A DNA stretch of 57,558 nucleotides from Comamonadaceae bacterium (GTDB taxonomy: Bacteria; Pseudomonadota; Gammaproteobacteria; Burkholderiales; Burkholderiaceae_C), in contig CANFXC010000010.1 of the NCBI GenBank assembly GCA_947450765.1, positions 1-57,558 on the forward strand, given 5' to 3'. The position numbers and the translations under genes are program-made. The notes beneath the pieces are model-generated. The model did no database searches. It was not told the DNA's origin and saw only the letters and a program-made list of their open reading frames with translations. This document shows, piece by piece, positions 1-9,384 of the stretch. Position 1 is the stretch's first letter. Every line of letters begins with the position of its first letter.

Positions 1-878
1 AGGTCGCCGTGCAGCACGATGGTGGCGTCTTCAGGGCGGCTGCCGAGGTAGTCAAAGACGGTGGCGGTTTCTTCAAAAAACAGCGGCAAGTAATACTCGA
101 TGCCGGCTGTGGCCACGCCATTGCCCATGTCTTTGTAAATGCGGCTTTTGGTCGGGTCGCCGTCGAGCAGTTCACGCCAGCGGCTTCTGAACTTGGCGCG
201 GGCGTCGTCGTCCATCGGAAACTCACGACCCGGCAGCAACCGCACTTCGGGCACCGGGTACAGGCTGCGCTGACTGTCCGGGTCAAAGGTTCGGATGGAG
301 TCGACTTCGTCGTCAAACAAATCAACCCGGTAAGGCACCAGCGAGCCCATCGGGAACAGGTCAATCAAGCCGCCGCGCACGGCGTATTCGCCGGGGCTCA
401 CCACTTGGGTGACATGGCTGTAGCCGGCCAGCGTGAGCTGCGCCTTGAGCTTGGCTTCGTCGAGCTTTTGCTTGACCTTGAACTCAAAGGTGTAGCCGGC
501 CAAAAAGCTCGGTGGCGCGAGCCGGTACAGCGCGGTGGTGGCGGGCACGATCACGAGGTCAGCGCCGGTCTCTTTGTCGCGCTGGCTGATGCGCCAGAGC
601 GTCGCCAGCCGCTCGCTGATCAAATCTTGATGCGGTGAAAAGGCGTCGTAGGGCAGAGTTTCCCAGTCGGGGAACATCACGCAGCGCAGCTCAGGGGCAA
701 AAAACACCAACTCGTCGAGCAGGCGTTGAGCCGTGGTCGCGTCAGGTGTGATGATGGCCGTGAGTTTGCCTTGCGCTTTTTCGCGCAGGCCCAGTCGGGC
801 CAGCAGCAGAGCGTCGGCCGAGCCGACAGGTTGGGGCAACGTGAAACGTTTGCCGGGTACGAGTTTGGGTAAATCCAT
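1..878 (-). CDS. mfd: Transcription-repair coupling factor Mfd, N-terminal part (3' end beyond window)
   Basis: The reverse strand reads from an ATG at 876-878 and stays open to the left edge, giving about 292 residues of a protein that normally exceeds 1,100. The N-terminus (MDLPKLVPGKRF) is followed by the UvrB-like module of Mfd: residues resembling 'VMFPDWETLPYDAFSPHQDLISERL' in pieces, then 'VTQVVSPGEYAVRGGLIDLF' and 'PYRVDLFDDEVDSIRTFD'. In the family this region contacts UvrA, while the missing part carries the RNA polymerase-binding and translocase domains. Mfd displaces stalled RNA polymerase and recruits nucleotide excision repair. It diverges from ispD with an 83-98 bp gap. The truncation is due only to the window edge. 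Confidence 0.93.
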   Translation of the reverse strand, partial: MDLPKLVPGKRFTLPQPVGSADALLLARLGLREKAQGKLTAIITPDATTAQRLLDELVFFAPELRCVMFPDWETLPYDAFSPHQDLISERLATLWRISQRDKETGADLVIVPATTALYRLAPPSFLAGYTFEFKVKQKLDEAKLKAQLTLAGYSHVTQVVSPGEYAVRGGLIDLFPMGSLVPYRVDLFDDEVDSIRTFDPDSQRSLYPVPEVRLLPGREFPMDDDARAKFRSRWRELLDGDPTKSRIYKDMGNGVATAGIEYYLPLFFEETATVFDYLGSRPEDATIVLHGD

Positions 879-976
879 GACGACTCAGTAACGCTAGAAG
901 AAGGGCTGAAAGCGGCGGAAACGCCAAACACCCCCAAACGGACGGATGGGAGTGTAAGAGTGTGATTTTAGAATCT

Positions 977-1777
977 ATGATGAACTTCATGAGCGAGAAT
1001 GCAGAAAAATCCCGGAATTACCCCAGCTTTCAAGGCGCAGCGCGTGTTTTTGTCTTGATTCCGTGCGCCGGACAAGGCGCACGCGCAGGTTTGCCGGCCG
1101 TTGATGGTGTCGCCGGTCGGCCCAAGCAATACCAGCCGATCGCTGGTACACCGATGATCATTCACACGGTCGAGGCCTTTCGATCGCTTGGCACTGCGTT
1201 GGCCGGGCTGTGGTTGGTGATTTCGCCAGAGGACCGTGACTTCGAAGACGTCTTTCCGGGCTTTAACGCTGAGGGCGAGCATCTTCTGCGGGCCGGTGGG
1301 GCGACCCGTGCGGCCTCAGTACAAAACGGTCTTCAGGCACTACTGACAACGCTTGGTGCCGCCGCCAACGACTGGGTATTGGTGCATGATGCGGCGCGCT
1401 GTCTGATCACGCCTGCACAAATTCAGGCCTTGATTGCCAGTTGCTTGGGCGATGCGGTCGGCGGTTTGTTGGCCCAGCCTTTGGCAGACACGCTCAAGTC
1501 TGAACAACTCGGTGTGGACGGTGCGCGGGTCAATGCGACCTTGGACCGGGCTGGCAAGTGGCTGGCGCAGACGCCGCAGATGTTTCGCATCGGCGCCTTG
1601 TTGCAGGCGCTGGAGCAGGCAGAACAAAGCGGACGGGTCGTGACCGATGAGTCGAGCGCGATGGAAGCTTTGGGCTTCTCGCCCAAACTGGTTCGCGGCA
1701 GCGCTCTGAATCTCAAGATCACGTACCCTGAAGACTTCGCCTTGGCTGAAGCCATCTTGCTGAGCCGGCAAGGCTGA
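977..1777 (+). CDS. ispD: 2-C-methyl-D-erythritol 4-phosphate cytidylyltransferase
   Basis: Transfers CMP from CTP to methylerythritol phosphate in the MEP route to isopentenyl diphosphate, in the cytosol. The nucleotide-binding loop is visible near the N-terminus (LIPCAGQGARAG, then GRPKQYQPI), and the family motifs VLVHDAARCLI and TPQMFR follow. The frame is open from a GTG at 962. ATGs at 977, 980 and 989 are all possible starts and no clear ribosome-binding site decides between them, so the N-terminus is uncertain by a few residues. ispF follows after 27 bp, so the two are probably co-transcribed, as in many proteobacteria. Confidence 0.93.
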   Translation: MMNFMSENAEKSRNYPSFQGAARVFVLIPCAGQGARAGLPAVDGVAGRPKQYQPIAGTPMIIHTVEAFRSLGTALAGLWLVISPEDRDFEDVFPGFNAEGEHLLRAGGATRAASVQNGLQALLTTLGAAANDWVLVHDAARCLITPAQIQALIASCLGDAVGGLLAQPLADTLKSEQLGVDGARVNATLDRAGKWLAQTPQMFRIGALLQALEQAEQSGRVVTDESSAMEALGFSPKLVRGSALNLKITYPEDFALAEAILLSRQG

Positions 1778-1804
1778 TCCATTCCTCGCCCAAACCAAAA
1801 CACC

Positions 1805-2347
1805 ATGACATTGCCTGAACCCGCCGCCCAATCCATTTCGCCCTCGTTCGCTTCCGTGCCCCGATTTCGCATTGGCGAAGGCTGGGACACTCACGCGCTG
1901 GTAGCCGGTCGCCCACTCATCATTGGCGGCGTGCATGTGCCTTATGAGCGCGGCCTGTTGGGCCACTCGGACGCCGATGTGCTGTTGCACGCCATCACGG
2001 ATGCGCTGCTGGGCGCTGCCGCCTTGGGCGACATTGGCCGGCACTTTCCGGACACCGACGCGCAATTCAAGGGTGCTGAATCCATCGTGCTGTTGGTGGA
2101 GGCCGCGAGACGTGTGCGTGAAAAAGGTTGGTCGATTGGCAATATCGACAGCACGGTGATCGCGCAAGCACCTAAGCTTGCACCTCACATACCGGCCATG
2201 CAGCGCAGCATTGCCGCTGCTTTGGGACTGGCGTTTGACCAAGTGAATGTCAAAGCCAAGACAGCTGAGAAGATGGGGCCGGTCGGCGAAGGCCTGAGCA
2301 TGGAGGCTCGGGCGGTGGTCTTGCTGGTCAGCCTTGGCGTAATTTGA
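1805..2347 (+). CDS. ispF: 2-C-methyl-D-erythritol 2,4-cyclodiphosphate synthase
   Basis: Cyclises CDP-methylerythritol 2-phosphate, two MEP-pathway steps after IspD, as a zinc-dependent homotrimer. Family motifs are intact: GEGWDTHAL and [11 protein letters not shown] carry the metal-binding Asp and His residues, [13 protein letters not shown] follows, and [13 protein letters not shown] lies near the end. The 180-residue product is about 20 longer than E. coli IspF because of an N-terminal extension ([15 protein letters not shown]...). The 3' end overlaps the 3' end of the convergent histidine kinase gene by about 20 bp. Confidence 0.94.
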   Translation: MTLPEPAAQSISPSFASVPRFRIGEGWDTHALVAGRPLIIGGVHVPYERGLLGHSDADVLLHAITDALLGAAALGDIGRHFPDTDAQFKGAESIVLLVEAARRVREKGWSIGNIDSTVIAQAPKLAPHIPAMQRSIAAALGLAFDQVNVKAKTAEKMGPVGEGLSMEARAVVLLVSLGVI

Positions 2348-3704
2348 TGTGCGCTGCCAGTCCGCCGGTGTCTGAATTGGCGAGCGAAAAGACGCCGTGC
2401 ATGCTGACGATGGTTTTCTCGACGATGGCCAGCCCCAAGCCAGCGCCTGTGGCTGAAGTTCGCGCTGCATCACCGCGGTAAAAAGGGCGCGTTAACTTGC
2501 GCAAACTGTCCTCAGGGACGCCAACACCATGGTCCAGTATTTTCAATTGAACCCAATGGCCGCTGGTTTTGGCGACGACTTCTACCGTAGCGAAAGAAGC
2601 GCCTGGGCTTTTTCCGTAACGCAGGGCGTTTTCAAGCAAGTTGGTGATGGCGCGTAACAGTTCAACTTTGTCGGCTTTCACCGTCAGGTTGGGCGGGATC
2701 TGCACCGTGACGTGCAAGTCCTTGTTGTCGGACAAGGCATACAGAGCGGATTCGACAACTGCGTTCAGTTGTATGGTTTCGAGTTGCGTCTGATCCGGCC
2801 TGGCGTAGTCCATGAACTTGTTGATGATGGCGTCGAGCTGGCTGATGTCGGCGGCCATGTGCGCTCGGGCACTTTCATCACTCACACTCATCTCGGTTTC
2901 CAGACGCAGGCGAGCCAGTGGCGTGCGTAAGTCATGCGAGATACCGGCCATCATGATGGCGCGGTCGGTTTCCATCTTTGACAACTGCTCCGCCATTCGG
3001 TTAAAGCCGATATTGACTTCACGGATTTCACTGGTGGTGGCTTGCTCATCGAGCAAACTGGCGTCGAAATCACCCTCGCGCATGCGACTGGTTGCATATG
3101 AAAGCTGCTTCAGCGGGCGGTTGATCAATCCTGCCATAAATGCCGCGCCAGCCAGCGACAGCACTGCAGCCGTGGTCAGCCAAATAGCCCAAGTGCTGCT
3201 GCGTGCCGGACCGACCCGCTCTAAGTCAGTCTGCAGCCAGTAGGCTTCTTCATCAATGTGAAAGCCGACCCACAGTCCGGCTTGCCCGTTGACCGATTTA
3301 GCCACCACGGTGCTACTGCCCATGCGTTTGTAAAGCTCTTCGCTGATACGCAGGCTCAGGGGGTCAGTTCCTAGCGGAATGTAACGGTCGCTGGATTTAC
3401 GCGGAGAAATGCGCACACCTTCTTGTTCTGCCAGTGTTTTGATCAGGGACACACGGGCGATGGCGTCGGCGTAGCGCAGACCCGCATGGCTCAGGTTGAC
3501 CAGCGAGGCGATTTGTTGGGCATTTTGTATCGCCCGAGGCTCAGACTCAAGCGAGCTGAAGGTTTGCAGCCAAGTCACGATAGAGACCAGTAGCAGCATC
3601 GCCAAAAAGAAAAAAGTTCGCCAAAACAAGCTGACGCCAGGTTTTGGCAAAACGTCCAACAGGGCAGGAGATTTTTCCAGCGAACTCTGGTTCGGCATGG
3701 TCAT
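2328..3704 (-). CDS. envZ: EnvZ-like membrane sensor histidine kinase
   Basis: Inner-membrane sensor partner of the OmpR-type regulator encoded just upstream. From the chosen ATG (458 aa), a first membrane segment lies at about residues 27-47 and a periplasmic domain at 48-170. A second membrane segment (172-194) leads into HAMP. The phospho-acceptor box is [14 protein letters not shown] with His at about 257. ATP-binding boxes follow: [19 protein letters not shown] and [11 protein letters not shown]. The frame is open back to 3896, inside ompR, so starts at 3896 or 3791 are formally possible. The ATG at 3704 (with another at 3698) fits the family length best. What it senses cannot be read from the sequence. 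Confidence 0.85.
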   Translation of the reverse strand: MTMPNQSSLEKSPALLDVLPKPGVSLFWRTFFFLAMLLLVSIVTWLQTFSSLESEPRAIQNAQQIASLVNLSHAGLRYADAIARVSLIKTLAEQEGVRISPRKSSDRYIPLGTDPLSLRISEELYKRMGSSTVVAKSVNGQAGLWVGFHIDEEAYWLQTDLERVGPARSSTWAIWLTTAAVLSLAGAAFMAGLINRPLKQLSYATSRMREGDFDASLLDEQATTSEIREVNIGFNRMAEQLSKMETDRAIMMAGISHDLRTPLARLRLETEMSVSDESARAHMAADISQLDAIINKFMDYARPDQTQLETIQLNAVVESALYALSDNKDLHVTVQIPPNLTVKADKVELLRAITNLLENALRYGKSPGASFATVEVVAKTSGHWVQLKILDHGVGVPEDSLRKLTRPFYRGDAARTSATGAGLGLAIVEKTIVSMHGVFSLANSDTGGLAAHIKLRQG

Positions 3705-3813
3705 ATGGAGGTCAGACAGGTCGGTGGTATTGGATAAGACAGAATTGGCATTGTGCCTCTTAAGTATTATCGACTCGACGCAGGCGGCCATGATGCCGCC
3801 GCAGGCTGACGTG

Positions 3814-4545
3814 TCAGTTCGTTCCGTCCGGTACAAACACGTAACCCACCCCCCAAACGGTTTGGATGTAGCGCGGTACTGCGGCGTCCACTTCAATCAG
3901 CTTGCGAAGTCGCGACACCTGGACGTCGAGACTTCGGTCAAAGGGTTCGAACTCACGTCCGCGGGCCATTTGCGCCAACTTTTCGCGTGACAGCGGTTGA
4001 CGCGGATGTCGCACCAGCGTTTTCAGCATGGCGAACTCGCCCGTGGTCAACGGTAACTCTTCACCATTTTTGTGCAGAGTCCGAAGCCCCATGTCAAAGG
4101 AGAAGGGCCCGAATTTGACCAGTTCCTGATCGGATGACGGTGCCCCGGGAACTTCTACCGCAGGACGGCGACGCAGCACCGCATGGATCCGGGCCAGTAG
4201 TTCGCGCGGGTTGAAAGGCTTGGCGAGGTAGTCATCTGCACCCACTTCTAAGCCAACGATACGGTCAACGTCTTCGCCTTTTGCGGTGAGCATGATGATG
4301 GGCGTGCGGTCGTTGGATGCGCGCAAGCGACGGCAGATTGACAATCCGTCTTCACCGGGCATCATCAGGTCGAGCACGATCAGATCGACTGCGTCGCGCA
4401 TCATGATGCGATTCAGGGCCTTGCTGTCTTCGGCCAGAATGACTTCAAAGCCTTCCTGAGTCAAGTAACGGCGCAGCAGGTCACGAATACGTGCATCGTC
4501 ATCCAGAATCAGAATTTTGTCGGCGCGGGTGTTGAGTTGGGGCAT
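3814..4545 (-). CDS. ompR: OmpR-type response regulator
   Basis: DNA-binding response regulator of 243 aa. The receiver domain has acidic residues DDD at about 15-17, the phospho-acceptor Asp at about 59 in IVLDLMMPGEDG, and the conserved TAK and KPF residues. The C-terminal winged helix has RSLDVQVSRLRKLIE and ends RYIQTVWGVGYVFVPDG, nearly identical to enterobacterial OmpR from memory. A TTG at 4554 lies in frame upstream, but the ATG at 4545 is preferred. The kinase gene follows about 110 bp downstream on the same strand and an outer-membrane protein gene lies upstream, a layout consistent with envelope regulation. Which targets it controls is inference. Confidence 0.92.
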   Translation of the reverse strand: MPQLNTRADKILILDDDARIRDLLRRYLTQEGFEVILAEDSKALNRIMMRDAVDLIVLDLMMPGEDGLSICRRLRASNDRTPIIMLTAKGEDVDRIVGLEVGADDYLAKPFNPRELLARIHAVLRRRPAVEVPGAPSSDQELVKFGPFSFDMGLRTLHKNGEELPLTTGEFAMLKTLVRHPRQPLSREKLAQMARGREFEPFDRSLDVQVSRLRKLIEVDAAVPRYIQTVWGVGYVFVPDGTN

Positions 4546-4611
4546 GGTGCTCAATTTTCTATTTGTAACAAAGCCGATTCTGAGGGTTCAAAAGGCAAGT
4601 TTTGGCATTTT

Positions 4612-4628
4612 GTGTTCACACTTAACAC
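4612..4628. promoter_or_regulatory. Short inverted repeat upstream of ompR (possible operator)
   Basis: GTGTT at 4612-4616 and AACAC at 4624-4628 form an inverted repeat with a 7-nt spacer, in the AT-rich leader about 70-85 bp upstream of the ompR ATG. It could be an autoregulatory site or chance. The stems are short, so support is weak. Confidence 0.25.
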
Positions 4629-4669
4629 TTACTTACATAAGTTTCAAGGTGGCGAATGACGTCAAGCGC

Positions 4670-4704
4670 ACAAAAGCCTGCCGCCTGAAATAGGCTGCAG
4701 GCTT
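4670..4704 (-). terminator. Probable intrinsic terminator of the beta-barrel gene
   Basis: AAGCCTGC at 4674-4681 pairs with GCAGGCTT at 4697-4704, and the inner GCCT/AGGC pair extends the stem around a GAAAT loop, with single-base bulges. Read on the minus strand, the hairpin lies about 35 bp after the outer-membrane protein stop codon and runs into TTTTG. The T-tract is short, so termination may be partial. Confidence 0.6.
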
Positions 4705-4738
4705 CAAGCCCAATCGCTCAATGAAAGAATCAGAATGT

Positions 4739-5299
4739 TCAGAACCGGTACTTCAAACCCACTGAGGTGGTGTTGATGTGATCGCTGGTACCAGCCAAAT
4801 CCATATTCGCCTGCTCCCATTGCAAGACGGCCGCAAACTGCTTTGTGATGTCGAAGTTCAGGCCGAGGCCGTAGGTTGCGCCCCAGCCGTTGTCTTTGTT
4901 CACGCTAGAGGGGCTGGTCACTGTCGTGCGTGTGTACATGGTTCCAAGCTTCGCAAAAGCACTGAAGGATTCAGACAGTGGCACAACGCCGACAGCCTTG
5001 ATGCTGAATCCGCTGGCGTCCACGGTGTTGCCCGGACGGTTAATTTTGCCAAAGTCAGTCAACCCGACCTCTAGTCCAAAATTTTTGTTCCACATGCCAC
5101 CGGCGTAGATTTCATAAGCGGTGGAGTTGTCCCCCAAGCGGAGATCTGTACTCCCGCCATTCAAGCCGATATAGCGCTGGCCTACAGCTGGCGCCCAATT
5201 CGAACTCGACATACCCGTGCTTTGTGCCTGAGCTGTCACGCCCGAACCCAAAGCGGCAACGGCCAAAATGAGGCCGGAAAATTTGCGTACGTTGTGCAT
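4739..5299 (-). CDS. Small OmpA/OmpW-like outer-membrane beta-barrel protein
   Basis: The 186-aa product has a clear signal peptide (MHNVRKFSGLILAVAALGSGV, cleavage near AQA|QS at about residue 26). Alternating polar/hydrophobic strands rich in Gly and aromatic residues follow. It ends in Tyr-Arg-Phe, the terminal aromatic signature recognised by the BAM machinery. The strand pattern fits an eight-stranded barrel of the OmpA-like porin superfamily. Transported solute or function is not evident. It stands alone on the minus strand upstream of ompR-envZ, has its own hairpin terminator, and is a natural candidate target of that system, though no OmpR site was identified with confidence. Confidence 0.8.
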   Translation of the reverse strand: MHNVRKFSGLILAVAALGSGVTAQAQSTGMSSSNWAPAVGQRYIGLNGGSTDLRLGDNSTAYEIYAGGMWNKNFGLEVGLTDFGKINRPGNTVDASGFSIKAVGVVPLSESFSAFAKLGTMYTRTTVTSPSSVNKDNGWGATYGLGLNFDITKQFAAVLQWEQANMDLAGTSDHINTTSVGLKYRF

Positions 5300-5470
5300 A
5301 GTGACTCCTAAAATGAATGTGCAGATGAAAGTACGTTTAAGTGACGAACTTCAAATTTTATTGTCAGGTTTGAGCGGGTTCAGTCGTGTCGGCGGCCATG
5401 GAATTGGCATGTAGGACAAACATCCTCATTTTTGTTTTTTCACCAGCTAGGCACAGGCCACAATAGTCAC

Positions 5471-6319
5471 ATGACTTCCTCTATTCGTTATCTCCCCGGC
5501 AGCAGTTCCTTGGTGCTGGATTCTCCGCACAGTGGCACAGCCTACCCCGCCGATTTTGCGTATGCTTGTGACTTGCAGGCGCTTCGCAGCGCTGAAGACA
5601 CGCATGTGGACAAGCTTTATGACTTCGCACCGGGCCTGGGTGTGCATTGGATTGAAGCCATGTTTCCGCGCAGCTACCTGGATGCCAACCGCGACACCAC
5701 TGAGATCGATGTGAGTTTGTTCGATGCGCCGTGGCCGGACGCCGTTGCGACCGACCCGAAAATGCTCGCCAAAGTCAAACTCGGCAAGGGTGTGATCTGG
5801 CGCACCACTGATGACGGGGTACCACTTTATGATCGACAACTGTCTGTTGCTGAGGTGCAGGCACGGATCGCGAATTGCTGGCAGCCGTATTACGCGGCGG
5901 TGGCTGAGGCGATTGACGCTGCACATGTCCAACACGGCTACAGCATTCACGTCAACTGCCATTCCATGCCAGCGATTGCGTCCAGCCATGCGACCGAGTT
6001 TCCGGGGGAAGCGCATGCCGACTTTGTGATTGGCAATCGCGATCACACGACTTGCAGTCCGGCGTTGGCGGAGCTCGTGCGTGATCACTTGAGCCGTCTC
6101 GGCTATCAGGTGTCCTTGAACCATCCCTACAAAGGCGTGGAGTTGGTACGCCGATTTGGGGCACCAGAAGAGGACCGGCACAGTGTCCAGATCGAGGTCA
6201 ATCGCAAGCTTTACATGGACGAGAAAACCTTCGAGTTGAACGCTGGCTATGCGCCACTCAAGGCCAACTTACGGTCCTTGGTAGATGTGCTGCGCAACAC
6301 CGATCCGCGCCAGCTTTAA
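5471..6319 (+). CDS. N-formylglutamate amidohydrolase family protein
   Basis: Zinc-dependent amidohydrolase of about 282 aa. Family motifs seen are LDSPHSGTAYP near the N-terminus, EDTHVDKLYDF, the DANRDTTEID block and INCHSMP-like 'VNCHSMPA', with the C-terminal RRFGAPEEDRHSVQIEVNRKLYMDE region. In histidine catabolism the family member HutG frees glutamate from N-formylglutamate. No other hut gene is present here, so the true substrate is open. The ATG at 5471 is preferred to the upstream in-frame codon at 5432 because the family homology starts right after it. It is followed after 31 bp by the FAD oxidase gene on the same strand, so both may share a transcript. Confidence 0.85.
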   Translation: MTSSIRYLPGSSSLVLDSPHSGTAYPADFAYACDLQALRSAEDTHVDKLYDFAPGLGVHWIEAMFPRSYLDANRDTTEIDVSLFDAPWPDAVATDPKMLAKVKLGKGVIWRTTDDGVPLYDRQLSVAEVQARIANCWQPYYAAVAEAIDAAHVQHGYSIHVNCHSMPAIASSHATEFPGEAHADFVIGNRDHTTCSPALAELVRDHLSRLGYQVSLNHPYKGVELVRRFGAPEEDRHSVQIEVNRKLYMDEKTFELNAGYAPLKANLRSLVDVLRNTDPRQL

Positions 6320-6350
6320 GCTTGGCATTTGAAAATAATCAAGGGCAGAG

Positions 6351-7475
6351 ATGGAGCAAGTCGACGTGGTGGTGATCGGTGCGGGTGTGGTCGGCTTGGC
6401 CGTAGCCCGTGCGCTGGCTTTGCAAGGCCGTGAGGTCTGGCTGTTAGAGGCCGAAAACGCGATTGGCACTGGCACCAGTTCGCGCAACAGCGAGGTGATT
6501 CATGCCGGTATTTATTACCCACAGGCCTCGCTCAAAGCGCGTCTGTGTGTGGACGGTAAAAATCAACTCTACGCCTACGCTGCTGAGCGCGGCATCGGGC
6601 ACCGCCGCTGCGGCAAGCTGATCGTGGCCACGCACCTAGCGCAAGTGCCGCAGCTGCAAGCCATCATCGCCAAAGCCGCCGCCAATGGTGTGCCTGACTT
6701 GGTGCTGTTGACGCGTGAAGAAGCGCAGGCATTGGAGCCGGAACTGAATTGTGTCGCTGCCGTGCTGTCGCCGAGCACCGGCATCGTCGACAGTCACGCC
6801 TTCATGCTGGCCTTGCAGGGCGACTTGGAAAATGCGGGTGGTCTGGTGGCGCTGAATTCGCCTGTCGCCTCGGCGAATTGCGGTGCCGACCTCATCACCG
6901 TGGTGACCCAAGACGGCACCGAATTGCAAACCTCCCTGCTCATCAACGCGGCAGGCTTGTATGCGCAGTCCCTCGCGCAGAATTTCACAGGTTTGGATGC
7001 CGCCCATGTGCCGCCAAGCTATTACGCCAAGGGCAATTACTTCACGCTGGCCGGTCGCTCACCCTTTGAGCGTTTGATTTACCCAGTGCCCGAAGCTGCC
7101 GGTCTGGGCGTTCACCTGACGCTGGACTTGGGCGGTCAGGCTAAATTTGGCCCAGACGTCGAGTGGGTCAACTCGCCCGATGATCTGGTGGTGGATGCAG
7201 CGCGCGGCGAGGCTTTTTATGCCGAGGTGCGCAAGTACTGGCCGGGTCTGCAAGATGGCGCGCTCACCGCAGGTTACGCCGGTATCCGGCCCAAAATTCA
7301 AGGCCCAGAAGAAGCCGCGCGTGACTTCCTGATTCAAGGCCAGTCTGAGCACGGTGTCAAAGGCCTGATCAATCTCTTCGGCATTGAATCGCCGGGTTTG
7401 ACCAGCGCACTGGCGCTGGGTGCGTATGTGGAACAGATGGCGAGCGTTCAGTCGCCCAAGCCGAGCGCCACATAA
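6351..7475 (+). CDS. lhgO: L-2-hydroxyglutarate oxidase-like FAD-dependent oxidoreductase
   Basis: The 374-aa enzyme of the DAO family begins with a Rossmann FAD site ([18 protein letters not shown], then the acidic residue in LLEAE). [15 protein letters not shown] follows, the family's flavin-contacting block. GLYAQSLAQ and GIRPKIQGP are later family blocks, and the C-terminal [16 protein letters not shown] loop closes the FAD site. LhgO homologues oxidise L-2-hydroxyglutarate to 2-oxoglutarate at the membrane quinone pool; close paralogues act on other 2-hydroxy or amino acids. It follows the N-formylglutamate amidohydrolase gene. Its 3' end overlaps the convergent exonuclease gene by 28 bp. 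Confidence 0.82.
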   Translation: MEQVDVVVIGAGVVGLAVARALALQGREVWLLEAENAIGTGTSSRNSEVIHAGIYYPQASLKARLCVDGKNQLYAYAAERGIGHRRCGKLIVATHLAQVPQLQAIIAKAAANGVPDLVLLTREEAQALEPELNCVAAVLSPSTGIVDSHAFMLALQGDLENAGGLVALNSPVASANCGADLITVVTQDGTELQTSLLINAAGLYAQSLAQNFTGLDAAHVPPSYYAKGNYFTLAGRSPFERLIYPVPEAAGLGVHLTLDLGGQAKFGPDVEWVNSPDDLVVDAARGEAFYAEVRKYWPGLQDGALTAGYAGIRPKIQGPEEAARDFLIQGQSEHGVKGLINLFGIESPGLTSALALGAYVEQMASVQSPKPSAT

Positions 7476-8047
7476 ACCCTGAGCGCCGCATACGCGTCAT
7501 TGGCGGCATAGCTCAGCTGTGATGGCGACAGCTCGGGCTTGGCCCAATTCGATGTGGTGGCTTTACGCGACTTCAGAAAGCGCTGGTTGAACATCAGCGC
7601 CACCGCGCCGCGCACACCCATGTCTTTGCGATAGCCGCGTTGGTTGAAAACCATGTTGAGGTCGAGTACTCCTTGCAAGTCGACCCCGAGTTTGCTGACG
7701 ATGCGGCGGCGGTCATCACCCAGACCAAAGCCAGCTTTGGTGATACTCGGCGACTCTAACAACTGCGCCAGCGCATGGCGACAGCCGGCGTCGTTCAGCT
7801 GAAAAATATAGCCTTGGTCGACGGTGGCCAGTTGCACGATGTGCGGACCGTCTGAGACTTCATTCCGCTCGAAAGTGGGTTTTGACTCTGTGTCGAAGCC
7901 CAGCACACGGGCACTCGCCAGCGCTTGCAGGGCTTGCTGCGCATGGGCCGCCGTGTTCACCAGTTGGATCTGGTGCAGGCCCAAACCGGTGAAGGGATTG
8001 AGCAGGGCGATGGCTTCTTTGTCTGGCGTGGCGAGGCGTTCGTTCAT
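7448..8047 (-). CDS. RNase D-like 3'-5' exonuclease domain protein
   Basis: The 199-aa protein consists essentially of one DEDDy 3'-5' exonuclease domain. Exo I is FDTESKP at about residues 50-56, an Exo II-like stretch follows in [11 protein letters not shown], and Exo III has the [13 protein letters not shown] signature with Asp and the catalytic Tyr. No HRDC domain is present, unlike full-length RNase D (about 370 aa), so it resembles the small stand-alone exonucleases of unassigned RNA or DNA substrate. The gene is convergent with and overlaps lhgO. Confidence 0.85.
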   Translation of the reverse strand: MNERLATPDKEAIALLNPFTGLGLHQIQLVNTAAHAQQALQALASARVLGFDTESKPTFERNEVSDGPHIVQLATVDQGYIFQLNDAGCRHALAQLLESPSITKAGFGLGDDRRRIVSKLGVDLQGVLDLNMVFNQRGYRKDMGVRGAVALMFNQRFLKSRKATTSNWAKPELSPSQLSYAANDAYAALRVYVALGLGD

Positions 8048-8189
8048 GGGGTAGGGCGAGAGGTGAGTCGCCAGTTTTTAAAAGAAGATCAAGCGTTATT
8101 GACGCATAAGCGAAAATAAGCGCCTAGCTTACAGCGCGCTGGACTTCAGCGTGCAGCCTTCACGACAGACTTCACGGATCACAACCCGC

Positions 8190-8447
8190 ATGGCCACCGC
8201 ACAAAGCATCACCACCGACGACTACAAACTCTTCCCGTCGCCGCGTAACCAGCACCGCTTGATTTTTGAACACGAAGTTTTTGTGCCGTATCCCTACATG
8301 CTGATCGACATGGAGAGCTATTACCTCAAAGGTAAATTCAGCTTGTTCGCCGCCTGCCGCCTGAAAGACAACAAGATGGGCCAGTTGGTGACGTTGGAGC
8401 TGCCGGAAGATGAAGTCAAGTTCAAGCTGAAGTTCGTGCCGGATTGA
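8190..8447 (+). CDS. Small protein of unknown function (85 aa)
   Basis: The reading frame runs from an ATG at 8190 to a stop at 8447. The product is soluble, acidic-to-neutral, rich in Phe/Tyr/Leu, and ends in a charged beta-like segment (LPEDEVKFKLKFVPD). There is no signal peptide or membrane segment and I do not recognise the family. An upstream in-frame codon at 8151 would add 13 residues. Even codon use and close packing (3' overlap of 26 bp with the convergent LysR gene) support it being real. Function unknown. Confidence 0.65.
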   Translation: MATAQSITTDDYKLFPSPRNQHRLIFEHEVFVPYPYMLIDMESYYLKGKFSLFAACRLKDNKMGQLVTLELPEDEVKFKLKFVPD

Positions 8448-9360
8448 AGGTCGCCTGTGCTTCTGCCCCCAGAGCTGTGCGCAGGTGCTCTGCAAAAGCA
8501 TAAGCCAGCACGGGCAACTGCCTGTTGCGCAAACTGGCCAGCACCAGCTGGCCTTTTGGAAACCCTCTGTCAGAGATTTCTCTCGCCACCAGCGCACCGC
8601 CGTCTGTCACTGCCCCGATGGCGATCTGAAACGTGATGGCTTGCTCGTGATACAGATAACCCCGCATGAATTCAAAACTGTTGCTCTCCACAACAGGTCT
8701 TAATTTGATCGAGCTGCGCGCCAGAAAGTGATCCAGCAGCTGTCTTCCGCCGATGTCCTGCTCCGGCAACACCAGTGGGTAGTCAACGCAGTCACGGATT
8801 CTCAATTCAGATTTTTGTGCCAAGGGGTGGTCACGGTGCATGGTGGCCACCAGCTTTTGTTCAAACTCCGCGATGCGCTCAATGTCTGGTTCTGGAGCCA
8901 GATTGAACACCAAGGCCAAGTCCATCTCAAAGTCTCGCAGGGCCTGCACGGCTTGCAGGTGGTCGCCGATGTGCGCTTGCACTGCCACCAACGGATGATG
9001 GCCCCGAAAGCTGGCAATGGCCTTGGGCAGAAAAGCTGGCGCCAGCGCTTGGCTTGCAACCAGCTTGACGCTGCCGCGGCGCAGCCCTTGTAAATCTTCA
9101 ATCTCAGAACGCACTTGGTCGAGGTGAGCGGAACGGCTGCGAATGTAGGCCACAAACAACTCGCCTGCGGCATTCAGGCGCACGCCACGCGGCAGGCGCT
9201 CAAAGAGGGGCGTGCCAAGCTCCTCTTCCAAATCTTGAATACGCCGGTTGACGGCAGACGGTGCAATGTGCAGTCGTTCGGCTGCCTGCCTGATCGAGCC
9301 TGCACGGGCGACCTCGTCAAGGTACTTCAGAAAGCGCAGGTGGTTCATTGGGGGGCTCAT
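8422..9360 (-). CDS. LysR-family transcriptional regulator (divergent from the heterocycle operon)
   Basis: About 312 aa. The N-terminal winged helix-turn-helix is typical: FLKYLDEVARAGSIRQAAERL and then APSAVNRRIQDLEEELGTPLF, followed by the hinge and a periplasmic-binding-like effector domain. ATGs at 9360 and 9348 are equally plausible; the long open frame back to 9576 would add non-homologous sequence and overlaps the divergent gene. The gene is transcribed away from the ten-gene hydrolase/ABC set. In Pseudomonas sp. ADP the LysR protein AtzR is likewise divergent from the cyanuric acid operon atzDEF, so local control of the operon in response to a heterocyclic ligand is a reasonable inference. 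The intergenic region holds inverted repeats suited to LysR binding. Confidence 0.88.
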   Translation of the reverse strand: MSPPMNHLRFLKYLDEVARAGSIRQAAERLHIAPSAVNRRIQDLEEELGTPLFERLPRGVRLNAAGELFVAYIRSRSAHLDQVRSEIEDLQGLRRGSVKLVASQALAPAFLPKAIASFRGHHPLVAVQAHIGDHLQAVQALRDFEMDLALVFNLAPEPDIERIAEFEQKLVATMHRDHPLAQKSELRIRDCVDYPLVLPEQDIGGRQLLDHFLARSSIKLRPVVESNSFEFMRGYLYHEQAITFQIAIGAVTDGGALVAREISDRGFPKGQLVLASLRNRQLPVLAYAFAEHLRTALGAEAQATFNPARTSA

Positions 9361-9384
9361 GTTGTGGAGTGCTTGTCGAAACAA

